Shown here: piece by piece, positions 26,238-35,666 of the stretch
Layout: each line of letters opens with the position of its first letter
How positions within the stretch are numbered: position 1 is the stretch's first letter
Assembly: GCA_944324425.1 (NCBI GenBank)
Contig: CALUWE010000009.1
Location: 1-60,168 of the forward strand
DNA from: Candidatus Gastranaerophilales bacterium
GTDB lineage: Bacteria > Cyanobacteriota > Vampirovibrionia > Gastranaerophilales > Gastranaerophilaceae
Reading direction: 5' to 3'
Length of the DNA stretch: 60,168 nucleotides
The notes under the pieces: model-generated
Databases searched by the model: none
Told to the model about the DNA's origin: nothing
The model's input: only the letters and a program-made list of their open reading frames with translations
Program-made: the position numbers and the translations under genes

Positions 26238-28293
26238 AAATTAAAAAGTCTTTAACCGTTTCATTTTCCCTGTCTTTTAAGAATTCCGGAAGCATTGCTT
26301 CAATCTCGCCGGAAATTTTAAATCCCATATCAATTAAAAATTCACCGTTAATTTTGCAGCTTGCGGCAAATGCTTTATTAAGTTCGCCAAAATTCAAAAG
26401 TCTGGGGTTTCTCTTATAATCCAAACCCTCGTAATAACAAATTGCTTTATTAGAAGGTGTAAGAGGGTTTTTTATATCATTGTAATTAATTGCTTCTATA
26501 TGTTGAGGCAAGGTTTTTTGAGTAATTATATAATCATAATCGGACAAATTATAATCCCTTATGTGCAAAATATTCAAAGAATCAATTTGGCAATCATTAT
26601 TAAATTCTAAAAATTTTGTACTGTATAGCATATAACCGTTTGAAACAAAAACGGCAATTTTTGAATTATTTTTGCAAATCGGCTGAACTGCGCTTTTCAT
26701 TGTATACGCTTCATTAAAACTGGGGTAAAACTTATAGTTCAAATCTCGCATATTATCTTGAATTAGTTTAATATCGGGGTTTTTTTGAAATTCCTTCTTA
26801 ATGTAAAACATTGGCCTTTGTGAAAGAAAAAGTGAAGCATAACCCAAATAAAAAACAGCAAATAAAATAACAAAAAATTTATAAGGGTTCATCCTCTTAA
26901 AATAAGTAAGAGAAATTAAAGGAATTGCAAGTGCAACAAAAGTAACAATAAACCTTATACTGTATATCATATAAGCAATTGAAAAACTTAAAGTTAAAAT
27001 CATTGCCCAAAAAATAACTGAGAAAATTCTGAGTTTTTTATTAAAAAAGCCTATAATACTTGCAGGCAAGAAAACCAAAAAACCTAAAATACCAAACCCT
27101 AAAACTTGTTCCGTCATGCTTATATTGGTAAAATTAAGCCCCACATTTTCGCCTAAATTTCTTGGTATACCGAAAAACTCAATTGTGTTTGCCTGAGCAG
27201 ATAGCAAAAATTTATTAATATAAAATCCTAAAGTGAACCCCGAAAAATCAAAAAACTGAAAAATATACCTTATAAAATTAGCAACTATGGCGCCGAAACC
27301 GCCCCAAAAACCATGGCCTAAAATTGCACTTTTAGCACCCAAGAATGAATGATAGTTAATTAAATTTAAAATGTAGTTGTAGCTTGAAAAAATGGTGAAA
27401 TTTAAGATTAGAAAAAGAAAATATTTAATAAATTGTTTTCTTAAAAGAAAGATATACCAAACTAAAAGAGGAATTGAAGCTATCACACCCGTTGATTTAA
27501 CACCGAAACTTATTGCCATTGAAAGCGAGGCAAAATATAAAAGGTTGAGTTTGTTTTCTTTTTTAAATTTTAGAATTAAATACAAAGATGTTACAAGCAG
27601 GGAACCTACTAAAAGGTCGGTTTGAGTACTTGATATTTGAGATATTACGCCTGCAAAAGATGAAAAAATTAAGACAGACCAAATTCTTTTATTAAAATCA
27701 ATTTCATAAAATTCCATAACTTTATAGCTTGATATTATTAAAAGAAAGTATGAAAAAAATTGTAAAAGGCCAAAACCGATATCGTTTTTTGATAAAGATA
27801 AAATCCAAACGTAAAAAAGTTCTGAATTAATCGGCATTGAATGACATCTTACATCCGCGGTTTCAAAGTGAGAAATAAAGCCGTCAGTTGCCCAAAAAAG
27901 GGAACGAAGACAATGATAGCTTGATGCATCAGCTTCATTCGGAGGAGTAAAAGCAAGAAAAAAGCTTATAAAAAGCATAAATATCAACCCCAAAAAAAGC
28001 AAGCAGAGAAGCTTATCATTTTTTAGAGAATTTTTAAGTTCTGACAAAAACTTTTTGATTTTAATTTTTAAAAAGGGTTTTTTTAATTTCAGCCAAACAA
28101 AAGCCAAGATAGCTGCTTCAATAAAAGTTAAAATTAAAATGTTTAGACCTGTAATTGCTTTAAATAAAGATAAAATTTGAACATTTAAGATAACAAAAGC
28201 AAAAAATGAAATGAAAAAAAGAGGTAATAAATTAAAGGCGGAAGCCAAAAAATAACTTATTAAACTTTGAAAAACTACCCCTAAAAAAAGCAT
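26224..28293 (-). CDS. GT-C-like polytopic membrane protein, copy B
   Basis: This is a 689-residue paralogue of the flanking genes with the same membrane topology and the same PPNEADASSYH / PINSELFYVW loop. Residues 1-325 match copy A almost exactly. After KSAI the sequences part, and the C-terminal half (ILGHGFWGGFGAIVANFIRY onward) is closer in style to the third paralogue at 28,402. The start has a GGAGT ribosome binding site, and the stop overlaps the next start (TAATG). It probably transfers a sugar or other group from a polyprenyl-linked donor at the cytoplasmic membrane; the substrate is unknown. Confidence 0.82.
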   Translation of the reverse strand: MLFLGVVFQSLISYFLASAFNLLPLFFISFFAFVILNVQILSLFKAITGLNILILTFIEAAILAFVWLKLKKPFLKIKIKKFLSELKNSLKNDKLLCLLFLGLIFMLFISFFLAFTPPNEADASSYHCLRSLFWATDGFISHFETADVRCHSMPINSELFYVWILSLSKNDIGFGLLQFFSYFLLIISSYKVMEFYEIDFNKRIWSVLIFSSFAGVISQISSTQTDLLVGSLLVTSLYLILKFKKENKLNLLYFASLSMAISFGVKSTGVIASIPLLVWYIFLLRKQFIKYFLFLILNFTIFSSYNYILNLINYHSFLGAKSAILGHGFWGGFGAIVANFIRYIFQFFDFSGFTLGFYINKFLLSAQANTIEFFGIPRNLGENVGLNFTNISMTEQVLGFGILGFLVFLPASIIGFFNKKLRIFSVIFWAMILTLSFSIAYMIYSIRFIVTFVALAIPLISLTYFKRMNPYKFFVILFAVFYLGYASLFLSQRPMFYIKKEFQKNPDIKLIQDNMRDLNYKFYPSFNEAYTMKSAVQPICKNNSKIAVFVSNGYMLYSTKFLEFNNDCQIDSLNILHIRDYNLSDYDYIITQKTLPQHIEAINYNDIKNPLTPSNKAICYYEGLDYKRNPRLLNFGELNKAFAASCKINGEFLIDMGFKISGEIEAMLPEFLKDRENETVKDFLIWSKK

Positions 28294-28306
28294 TATTTTT
28301 TACTCC
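27322..28306 (-). repeat. Near-identical ~985-bp repeat, copy B
   Basis: This is the partner of 25,253-26,237. Identity ends at the left where the encoded proteins diverge (after KSAI) and at the right just upstream of the ribosome binding site. Such sharp edges inside otherwise diverged paralogues are typical of a gene-conversion tract. Confidence 0.9.
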
Positions 28307-28401
28307 GATACTATAAATTTAGTCTTTTTTAACCTTTTTTGCAATTTTGTATAATTTCTTTAACTCGATGCCGCACTAAACAAGAGCAATAAAGCGCAAA
28401 A

Positions 28402-30462
28402 TCACCTTTTTGAGTAAACCTCCAACGCTCTTATATCAATTGAATCTTCAATTCTGTCAAGAAAGGCATACTGGGCTTGCATTTCAAAACCGATTTTTCT
28501 TAAGTAGTCTCTGTTTAAAGTGCAAGAAGCATATATTGCAGCCTCAACGCCTTTTTTGTCTTCGTCGGCTCTGTCTGAAACAAAAAAGGCACATATAGCT
28601 TTATCTGTTGCGGTAATCGGGTTTTTAACATCATCTTTAGTAATAACATTCAGCTGCTGCATATTATCCTTAAGTAAAACCAAGGCATCATATTCATTCA
28701 AGTTATACCTGTTGATATGCAGCAAATTTAAAACATCAATTCTGCAATTATGTTCAAGTTCCAAATATTTTGCATTGTAATAAATGTGAGCATATGGCGC
28801 AAACAAGCCGATTTTGGCACCACTTTTACAATAAGGTTCAACCGAAGATTTATAAGCTTGGTTTTGCGAAAAATTAGCAGGGCCGAAAAATTTATATTCC
28901 AAACCGCGCATTTTATTTTGAACTTGTTCAAAAGAAGGTGTTTTTATTGCATTTGAGAGAATATATACAAAAGGCCTTGCAGGTATAAACAAAGAAGCAT
29001 AACAAAAATAAAAAACAGCATACAAAATGGCAAGAATTTTAATTATATTATTTTTCTCAAAATAGCTTAGCGCAAGAACAGGAAAAGAAAGAGCAACAAA
29101 AGCAACAATATATCTTATTCCGTAAACTGTATAGAGCATTGAACCCGACAAAATTAAAAAAGGAAGAAAAAACAAAAGTGAAATCATTCTGAAATTCTTT
29201 TTAAACAATGCAACAAACAAACAGGGAAGAAAAATCAAAAAGCCCAAAATTCCAAACGCTCCTACTTGTTCATCCATTCCGAAATTCACTCTTTTTATCG
29301 GGTCAATTTCAACATTATCAATCGGAATTGAAAAAAGATTAAATAAAAAGCTCTTAAAAGATAATATTACATTGTTCAAATGTTTTCCCAAGTTGAGTCC
29401 GCTAAAATCAATAAATTGAATAAAATAATTTATGATATTTGCAATGTAGGCCTTAATTCCGCCGAAAAATTTATTATAGAGGATAAAAGCATTATTAGAA
29501 AGAAAAGAGCCGTAATCAATAAAATTCAAAATGTAGTTGTAGCTTGAAAAAATTAAAAAGTTAAAGATAAAAAATCCGAAAAATTTAAGAAAATCCCTTT
29601 TTAAAAGCTTGATAAACCAAACAAAAAGTAAAGGGGCAATAAAAAATGCCGTTGTTTTAACACCGAAAGCTAAAGCCGAGGCCAGCGAAGCAAAAAACAA
29701 AAGAAGGTAATTTTTATCTTTTGTAAAACTTAAAACAAGATACAAAGAATACAAAAATAAAGCCGCAACAATCAAATCCGTTTGCGTGCTTGAAATTTGA
29801 ATTACTATTGCAGGCAGTGAAGTAAAAATTAAAATTGCCCAAACAATTCTTTTAACATCAACTTCAAAAAATTCCATTACTTTAAAGCCGGAAAAAATCA
29901 AAAGAAAATATGAAAAAAATTGCAAAAGGCCAAAACCTATGTCTTTTTTAGATAATGCCAAAATCCAAGTATAAAAAATTTCTGAATTTATCGGCATGCA
30001 AAGCGCCCTCATATCGGTTGCTTCAAAATGAGAAATAAAGCCGTCTTTCAACCAAAATAAAGCCCTTAATGCATGATAGCTTTGCGCATCCGGCTCTGTT
30101 GGCGGAGTTAAAAGTGCGAGCATAAAAGCAACCGCAATGAAAAAAATCCACGCCAAAAAAGGCAACATTAAAAGTCCGTCAGCCTTAACGGCATTTTTAA
30201 TTTTCTCAAAATATTCTAAAAAATTTGATGTCGGGTTAATTAAGGGCTTATTTTTATTAAACCAAAAAACAAGAACCGCAATAAAGGCAATAAAAGAAAA
30301 AATTAAAATATTTGCCCCGTCTATCGCCTTAAACAAAGATAAAACTTCAATATTCAAAACAATAAAAGCAAAAAATAATATCGGAAAATATGACAATCTC
30401 CCAAAAATTGAAGATAAAAAATAACTTATAAAGGCATTTAAGATTACGCCCAAAAATAACAA
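28402..30462 (-). CDS. GT-C-like polytopic membrane protein, third paralogue
   Basis: This 686-residue homologue of copies A and B is clearly diverged. It keeps the diagnostic loop (TPPTEPDAQSYHALRALFWLKD, then PINSEIFYTWILALSKKDIG) and the C-terminal soluble region with YDALVLLKDNMQQL. The start is TTG: the GGGAGA ribosome binding site lies inside the end of lepA, and lepA's stop is one base before the TTG, so it is coupled to lepA. The order lepA, this gene, copy B, copy A suggests local tandem expansion. Confidence 0.82.
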   Translation of the reverse strand: MLFLGVILNAFISYFLSSIFGRLSYFPILFFAFIVLNIEVLSLFKAIDGANILIFSFIAFIAVLVFWFNKNKPLINPTSNFLEYFEKIKNAVKADGLLMLPFLAWIFFIAVAFMLALLTPPTEPDAQSYHALRALFWLKDGFISHFEATDMRALCMPINSEIFYTWILALSKKDIGFGLLQFFSYFLLIFSGFKVMEFFEVDVKRIVWAILIFTSLPAIVIQISSTQTDLIVAALFLYSLYLVLSFTKDKNYLLLFFASLASALAFGVKTTAFFIAPLLFVWFIKLLKRDFLKFFGFFIFNFLIFSSYNYILNFIDYGSFLSNNAFILYNKFFGGIKAYIANIINYFIQFIDFSGLNLGKHLNNVILSFKSFLFNLFSIPIDNVEIDPIKRVNFGMDEQVGAFGILGFLIFLPCLFVALFKKNFRMISLLFFLPFLILSGSMLYTVYGIRYIVAFVALSFPVLALSYFEKNNIIKILAILYAVFYFCYASLFIPARPFVYILSNAIKTPSFEQVQNKMRGLEYKFFGPANFSQNQAYKSSVEPYCKSGAKIGLFAPYAHIYYNAKYLELEHNCRIDVLNLLHINRYNLNEYDALVLLKDNMQQLNVITKDDVKNPITATDKAICAFFVSDRADEDKKGVEAAIYASCTLNRDYLRKIGFEMQAQYAFLDRIEDSIDIRALEVYSKR

Positions 30463-30463
30463 T

Positions 30464-32266
30464 TTATTCTTCTCCCAAGCTTAATACAGCCATAAATGCT
30501 TCCTGCGGAATTTCCACCCTTCCCACAGATTTCATGCGCTTTTTACCTTTCTTTTGCTTTTCCAAAAGTTTTCTTTTACGGGTAATATCGCCCCCGTAGC
30601 ATTTATCTAAAACATTTTTCCTCATTGCTTTAATTGTGGTTCTTGCAATAACTCTGCCGCCGATTGCAGCCTGAATTGCAACTTCAAACATTTGTTTGGG
30701 AATAATTTCTTTTAATTTTGTCGTTAATTTTTGCCCTATTCCATAGGCAGAATCTTTGTGGCATATAACAGACAAAGCGTCAACCGTCTCACCTGATAAT
30801 AGAATATCCATTTTAACCAGCTCTGACCTTTTGTATGAATGGAATTCATAATCAAGGCTTGCATATCCTTTGGTTCTGGATTTTAATTGGTCGTAAAAAT
30901 CGGTAATAACTTCAGATAAAGGAATATGATATTCAAGATTTACCCTAGTTTTATCAAGATATTGCATATTGATAAAATCACCCCTTTTAGATTCGCACAA
31001 ATCCATTAAGGCGCCCACATAATCATTCGGGGTAAACAAATTAACCTTTACATAAGGCTCTTCAATATAATCCCTGTATTGAGCATCCGGCAATTTTGCG
31101 GGGTTATCTATTTCAACCATGGTGCCGTCTGTCTTATAAACTTTGTAAATAACGCTGGGTGCCGTTGTTATTAAATTAAGGTTATATTCCCTCTCTAACC
31201 TTTCTTGAGCAATTTCCATATGCAGCATACCCAAAAAACCGCATCTGAAACCAAACCCCAAAGCAGACGATGTTTCGGGTTCAAACGTTATTGATGAATC
31301 GTTTAACTTTAATTTTTCAAGGGCATCTTTAAGATCATGATATTGATCGTTATCAACGGGGTATAACCCTGAAAATACCATTGGTTTTGCTTCTTTATAG
31401 CCTTCTAAGGGTTCATCGGCAGGTTCATTTGCATTTGTTATGGTATCGCCCACAAACCTTGTAATTTCTTTAATGGAACATGCCATATACCCAACTTCAC
31501 CCGTTTTAAGTTCATTCACAGGGTTTCTTAAAGGGTTTAAAAAGCCCAGTTCAACAACTTCAAATTTTTTACCAGTTGCCATAAATTGAATGGTATCGCC
31601 AAGTTTAATTGACCCGTCCATTACCTTGAAAAAGCAAATTGTGCCCAAATATTGGTCATAAGCACTGTCAAAAACAAGCGCTCTTAAAGGTTTATCGGAT
31701 GTATCAACAGGCGGCGGAATAAATTTAACAACAGCCTCTAAAACTTCCTCTATGCCCGTTCCTTCTTTGGCACTCACAGGAATAGCATAGCTTGCATCAA
31801 TTCCCAAAACTTCTTCGATTTCCTGTTTAACTCTTTCGACATCAGCGGACGGCAGGTCAATTTTGTTAATAACGGGGATAATTTCCAAATTTTGTTCCAT
31901 TGCAAGATAAACGTTTGCTAACGTTTGCGCCTCAACCCCTTGGGTGGCATCCACAATTAATAATGCTCCTTCGCATGCAGCAAGCGACCTTGAAACTTCA
32001 TAAGAAAAATCCACATGCCCCGGCGTATCAATTAAATTCAAAATGTATTCTTTGCCATCTTGAGCTTTATACTTCATTTTGGCAGCATTTAATTTAATTG
32101 TAATACCGCGTTCACGCTCAATATCCATGGTGTCTAAGAGCTGGTCTTGCATGTCGCGCTTATCTATGGTTCCTGTTTTTTCAAGGAGCCTGTCTGCAAG
32201 CGTTGATTTGCCATGGTCAATATGCGCAATAATACTAAAGTTTCTTATGTTTTCAATTCTTTGCAT
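30464..32266 (-). CDS. lepA: Elongation factor 4 (LepA)
   Basis: EF4 is a ribosome-associated GTPase implicated in back-translocation and 30S biogenesis. The 600-residue protein has G1 [10 protein letters not shown]3 DTPGHVDF, G4 NKIDLP, the EF-G-like domains and the LepA-specific C-terminal domain ([20 protein letters not shown]). Its stop is one base before the TTG start of the GT-C-like gene, so it heads a four-gene operon. This association with membrane glycan genes is not a usual lepA context. Confidence 0.97.
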   Translation of the reverse strand: MQRIENIRNFSIIAHIDHGKSTLADRLLEKTGTIDKRDMQDQLLDTMDIERERGITIKLNAAKMKYKAQDGKEYILNLIDTPGHVDFSYEVSRSLAACEGALLIVDATQGVEAQTLANVYLAMEQNLEIIPVINKIDLPSADVERVKQEIEEVLGIDASYAIPVSAKEGTGIEEVLEAVVKFIPPPVDTSDKPLRALVFDSAYDQYLGTICFFKVMDGSIKLGDTIQFMATGKKFEVVELGFLNPLRNPVNELKTGEVGYMACSIKEITRFVGDTITNANEPADEPLEGYKEAKPMVFSGLYPVDNDQYHDLKDALEKLKLNDSSITFEPETSSALGFGFRCGFLGMLHMEIAQERLEREYNLNLITTAPSVIYKVYKTDGTMVEIDNPAKLPDAQYRDYIEEPYVKVNLFTPNDYVGALMDLCESKRGDFINMQYLDKTRVNLEYHIPLSEVITDFYDQLKSRTKGYASLDYEFHSYKRSELVKMDILLSGETVDALSVICHKDSAYGIGQKLTTKLKEIIPKQMFEVAIQAAIGGRVIARTTIKAMRKNVLDKCYGGDITRKRKLLEKQKKGKKRMKSVGRVEIPQEAFMAVLSLGEE

Positions 32267-32350
32267 AAGAAAAGTATAGTATAAAAATGAAAATATTTAT
32301 TATATTTTCAAAAAACCAAAAAGCATTAGCGAATTAAAAATAAATCAATA

Positions 32351-32632
32351 TTATTTTAAGCCGATTTTGTTATTAAGCTCGGTTTTTAAGTTGTATTGAT
32401 TTAAGTTTGAAACCGCACTGCTTTTGTTGAGCGCAAAATTAGCCATTGCATTAAAGTAAACAGCTTGGTTTTCTTTGTGTCCCATTACCGCAGTTTGTTC
32501 GGTTGTTGAAATATAATCGGAAAGAACCGATTCCGAACCGCTTGCTGCTTTGTTTTGTTGTATGGGAGAAGAAACGTGTAACTGTTCTCCTGCTCTAGCT
32601 GTGTAATAATAGCTACCTACTTGGCTACTCAT
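32351..32632 (-). CDS. Small hypothetical protein
   Basis: The 93-residue polar protein is rich in Ser, Asn and Gln. It has a Tyr-rich N-terminus (MSSQVGSYYYTARAGEQLHV) and a probably helical middle. The ATG has a GAGGA ribosome binding site at eight-base spacing. It is not similar to anything I recognise. It stands alone between lepA and the divergent dciA operon. Confidence 0.55.
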   Translation of the reverse strand: MSSQVGSYYYTARAGEQLHVSSPIQQNKAASGSESVLSDYISTTEQTAVMGHKENQAVYFNAMANFALNKSSAVSNLNQYNLKTELNNKIGLK

Positions 32633-32775
32633 CTTAATGTCCTCGTTTGTGTTTAGTTATAATTTATCTCTCTTGTATATATAAAAACTATATACCTGCA
32701 AAAAGTGCTTTTTTATTTTTATTGTGTTAAGTTTTGTTAACAATGTAAAAACTATTTTAAGAAAAGCTAAAAAAA

Positions 32776-32804
32776 TTGCTTTAGGCAAAGTTTCTTTGTA
32801 TAAT
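32776..32804 (+). promoter_or_regulatory. Sigma-70-type promoter of the dciA operon
   Basis: TTGCTT (32,776-32,781) and TATAAT (32,799-32,804) are separated by exactly 17 bases. This is the best canonical promoter visible in the window. Transcription would start near 32,811, giving a leader of ~28 bases that holds the GGAAGGA ribosome binding site. Confidence 0.7.
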
Positions 32805-32838
32805 CTAATGAAAACAACCCTTTCGGAAGGACATTTTG

Positions 32839-33363
32839 GTGGGCGATTTTAATAAAGTATCGGATATTTTAGCTGAAGAAGTTTTTAATAAAAACGCCTG
32901 CTTGGGTTCAATTAAAAAGGCCGTTGCTTTTGGTTTTTGGAAAAATATATGCGGAGAAAAATTTGCAAAATTCTCAAAACCTTATGACATTAAAGGAAAA
33001 ACCCTTTTTGTTGCGGTCAAAAACCCTGCCGTTATGCAGGAATTAATTTTTTACAAATCCGCGCTTCTTGGAAAGCTTAAAAACTATTTTTCGCCGGTTA
33101 ACATCGAAATAGAAGAAATAAGATATGACTACAAAAACTGGCAAAAAATAGCAGCAGGTGAATCCTACCTTAAAGGGGATGATTCTCTTGAATATTATTC
33201 AAACGAAGAAATCAGCAAAATAGAGCTCTCTGTATATGAGGCGGAAGAACTAAAAAAAGTTACGAACACAATTTCAAATTTAACCTTCCTTGATGAAAAA
33301 TTAAGAGAATCAATGAAAAGAAACATTGTAACATCAACTAAGGCAAAGAAAATAAGAAAATAA
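32839..33363 (+). CDS. DUF721/DciA-like protein
   Basis: The N-terminal ~100 residues fit the DUF721 domain of DciA, the ancestral loader of the replicative helicase DnaB (VSDILAEEVFNKNACLGSIKKAVAFGFWKNICG, then DIKGKTLFVAVKNPAVMQEL). A Lys-rich tail follows, of the DNA-binding kind. I chose the GTG at 32,839 (174 residues), because GGAAGGA then has a seven-base spacing; a TTG one codon earlier is closer than usual. It heads an operon with a zinc-finger protein, a HEAT-like protein, ruvX and a DUF1292 protein. Confidence 0.8.
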   Translation: MGDFNKVSDILAEEVFNKNACLGSIKKAVAFGFWKNICGEKFAKFSKPYDIKGKTLFVAVKNPAVMQELIFYKSALLGKLKNYFSPVNIEIEEIRYDYKNWQKIAAGESYLKGDDSLEYYSNEEISKIELSVYEAEELKKVTNTISNLTFLDEKLRESMKRNIVTSTKAKKIRK

Positions 33364-33373
33364 AGGTGAGAAA

Positions 33374-33628
33374 TTGACAGACAAAGAACACAAGGTTTTA
33401 TCCTTCGGGAAAAAACAAAAAAACGAAAAAAAAGAAATTAAAAATATAGAATATTGCAGCTTCTGCAAACGCCCGAACACCGAAGTTCCCAAAATGGTAA
33501 AAGGGCCGGATGTTAATATTTGCTCTGAATGCACGCTCATTGCGGTTCAATATTTAATATTGCAAGACGGTGTTTTATCAAAAGAAGCGCAAAAAATTCT
33601 TGATTTATTCTGGGGAGCAAAAAACTAA
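33374..33628 (+). CDS. Stand-alone ClpX-type zinc-binding (C4) protein
   Basis: The 84-residue protein has a single treble-clef zinc finger with Cys28, Cys31, Cys50 and Cys53 (CSFCKRPNTEVPKMVKGPDV, then ICSECT). This is the N-terminal domain of ClpX without the AAA+ motor. In ClpX this domain dimerises and binds adaptors and substrates. The first 25 residues are Lys-rich. The start is TTG with an AAAGGTGA ribosome binding site. It abuts the next gene (stop TAA directly followed by ATG). It could be a ClpXP competitor or adaptor, or a nucleic-acid-binding accessory of the operon; neither is shown. Confidence 0.75.
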   Translation: MTDKEHKVLSFGKKQKNEKKEIKNIEYCSFCKRPNTEVPKMVKGPDVNICSECTLIAVQYLILQDGVLSKEAQKILDLFWGAKN

Positions 33629-35254
33629 ATGCCGTTGAATAAAATTCAATTAAAGGCAAAAGTCTTTGAGATAATCAATCCCTTGAGGAATTTGGAAGCA
33701 ATTGACGACAAAACAATCTATAAAGCCATCAAAGAAATCAAGGCAATCAAAGACGCAGACTTTGAATTTTTAGCAAGAATTTTAATCAAAGAAGCCGATA
33801 TTAAAACGACAAAGAGCGCAGGAGCTTTTTTATATATTGCTGAAAACTTAGCGCCCGAATCTTTTGTTGAGCTGATTTTGAACGAATTAAATTCAAACAA
33901 AATTTCAGACTCAAAAAAAATGTTTTTTTTGAATATACTTTCAGGGCTCGGAATAAAATTTAATGCGGAAGATATAAACAGTTTTTTAAACAACCCTGAT
34001 GAAGCAATAAACAACGAAACATCAAGATTTTTAGAAAGCGCAAAAGTAGATCCTGAGGCACAAATCGACTTTTTGGATTTTTACTTTTCATCGGATAATA
34101 CAGATAAAAAAGAGCTTGTTAATTCTGTTGTAAGAGATTTTGAAGGCGACAGACTGATAAACATTTTATCTCCGCTGGTTTTAACAGCAGATGATAAAGA
34201 AACAATTGATTATTGCCTTGAAATAATGGAAAAGCAAAAATCTTTGTTGTCCGTAAAACCGTTAAAATATTTATCAAGCTTAAAATCAACAAGTAAACTC
34301 CAAAAAAAGGCCTCAAAAATTCTGCAAAAAATGTCCATGTCGGGTTTTTACAATAAAAAAAAGTTATACGAATATTATAAAGACCTTCTGAAAGATTTTG
34401 AGCCCCCAACAGCTGCAATTTCACCGCCTGACGGAAATTCAAATTTTTCAGTCATAATTTCAAGAAAAACGCGTCAGGGAACTTGCTTTTTGTTTTTTGT
34501 CGCAGTAAATATTGAGCTTGGGCCGTTTTCCTGTTTCGGGTTTTCTTCGCTGACAGAAAACGATTACGATACGATTATAAAAAGGTTCTTTAACTCAAGA
34601 GAAAGGTTTTTCATTCCGGTAAATGAAGCAAAAACAATCTTGAACCTTCTTACATTAAAAAGAATTTCGCTGAATAAAATCATTCCGTACGAATATTATT
34701 GCTGGGAAAGATTGCTGGATGACATAGAACCGCTGGAAGAGAGCCTTTTTGAAATAATAGAAAAAAATATTGAAAAAAATAAAACCGACGAATTTACAAA
34801 AAAACTGATAAACAATTCCCCCTACATTGAAAATTGGTTTTACAGATATTCAAAAAATTCACCTTATTTTTCCAAACTGATGGATGAGATTTTAAAACTT
34901 AAAGACGAAGAAATATACAAAACAGACAACCTTGTGGAAGAGTTTTCAAAAAACGAAGATTTAAGAGAAAATATTAAAAATAAGCTGAAATTTTTGGCTT
35001 ATTGTTTTAATTCAAACAACAAAAAAGAATTTGCAAGCGCATTTTATTCATTAATTTTTGATGAAGAAGAATTTAGTACATTTGTAAAAAACATTTTAAA
35101 AAGAAGCATATATGAATTTGCACTAACCTTAAATCTGCCACAAAAAACCGAAGATAGCCTCTTTAGAAAAACAGAAATTAAAAAAGACAACAAAAAAGCA
35201 AAAACAATAATAAATTTTGTTGAAACGGAATGGATAAAAGAAGATGGAAATTAA
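33629..35254 (+). CDS. HEAT-like repeat protein of unknown function
   Basis: The 541-residue protein is predominantly helical. Residues ~15-230 look like degenerate HEAT/ARM pairs (FLARILIKEADIKTTKSAGA, LVNSVVRDFEGDRLINILSP). The centre (~265-330) has a beta-rich insert (SNFSVIISRKTRQGTCFLFF). No enzyme motif is seen. It starts directly after the stop of the zinc-finger gene and overlaps ruvX by 11 bases, so it is tightly coupled in the operon. No named family is recognised. Confidence 0.75.
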   Translation: MPLNKIQLKAKVFEIINPLRNLEAIDDKTIYKAIKEIKAIKDADFEFLARILIKEADIKTTKSAGAFLYIAENLAPESFVELILNELNSNKISDSKKMFFLNILSGLGIKFNAEDINSFLNNPDEAINNETSRFLESAKVDPEAQIDFLDFYFSSDNTDKKELVNSVVRDFEGDRLINILSPLVLTADDKETIDYCLEIMEKQKSLLSVKPLKYLSSLKSTSKLQKKASKILQKMSMSGFYNKKKLYEYYKDLLKDFEPPTAAISPPDGNSNFSVIISRKTRQGTCFLFFVAVNIELGPFSCFGFSSLTENDYDTIIKRFFNSRERFFIPVNEAKTILNLLTLKRISLNKIIPYEYYCWERLLDDIEPLEESLFEIIEKNIEKNKTDEFTKKLINNSPYIENWFYRYSKNSPYFSKLMDEILKLKDEEIYKTDNLVEEFSKNEDLRENIKNKLKFLAYCFNSNNKKEFASAFYSLIFDEEEFSTFVKNILKRSIYEFALTLNLPQKTEDSLFRKTEIKKDNKKAKTIINFVETEWIKEDGN

Positions 35255-35666
35255 AGAAAGAGTATTAGCGCTTGATGTTGGCGACAAAAGAATAGGCATT
35301 GCGGTTTCGGACCCTTTCTTTCTTTTTGCAACGGGCTTAAAAGTTATAACAAGAGAAAATGACAAAAAGGCACTTGAAGAAATTAAAGAAATCTGTCAAA
35401 CTTATAAAGTAAAAAAAATTGTTGTCGGGCTTCCTTACAATATGGATGGTTCTATTGGTGCACAAGCCCAAAAAACGGTTAAATTTACGGAACATCTTAA
35501 AGATGATTATGAATTAATATACAGAGATGAAAGGCTTACATCTTTTGAAGCGGAAGAGCTTTTAAAAAAAGAAAATAAAAAATATACAAAAAATAAAGGC
35601 CTTGTAGATATAAAAGCAGCGTGCATAATTTTACAAACATATATAGGAGAACAAAATGGACAATAA
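35244..35666 (+). CDS. ruvX: Putative pre-16S rRNA nuclease / Holliday junction resolvase YqgF
   Basis: This is an RNase H-fold nuclease of the YqgF family, linked to 16S rRNA 5'-end maturation and possibly junction resolution. The 140-residue protein has the first catalytic Asp in LALDVGDKRIGIAVSD, GLPYNMDGSIG, and the Glu/Asp segment DERLTSFEAEELL. It ends in DIKAACIILQTYI, whose Asp is the last catalytic residue. It overlaps both neighbours, upstream by 11 and downstream by 11 bases. Confidence 0.93.
   Translation: MEIKERVLALDVGDKRIGIAVSDPFFLFATGLKVITRENDKKALEEIKEICQTYKVKKIVVGLPYNMDGSIGAQAQKTVKFTEHLKDDYELIYRDERLTSFEAEELLKKENKKYTKNKGLVDIKAACIILQTYIGEQNGQ

Noticed and set aside
25253-28306. 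Assembly duplication as the explanation of the identical tract
   Set aside because: The genes differ fully in their C-terminal halves and in three positions at the tract edge, so it is not a simple misassembled copy. Long reads would still be needed to exclude a chimera.
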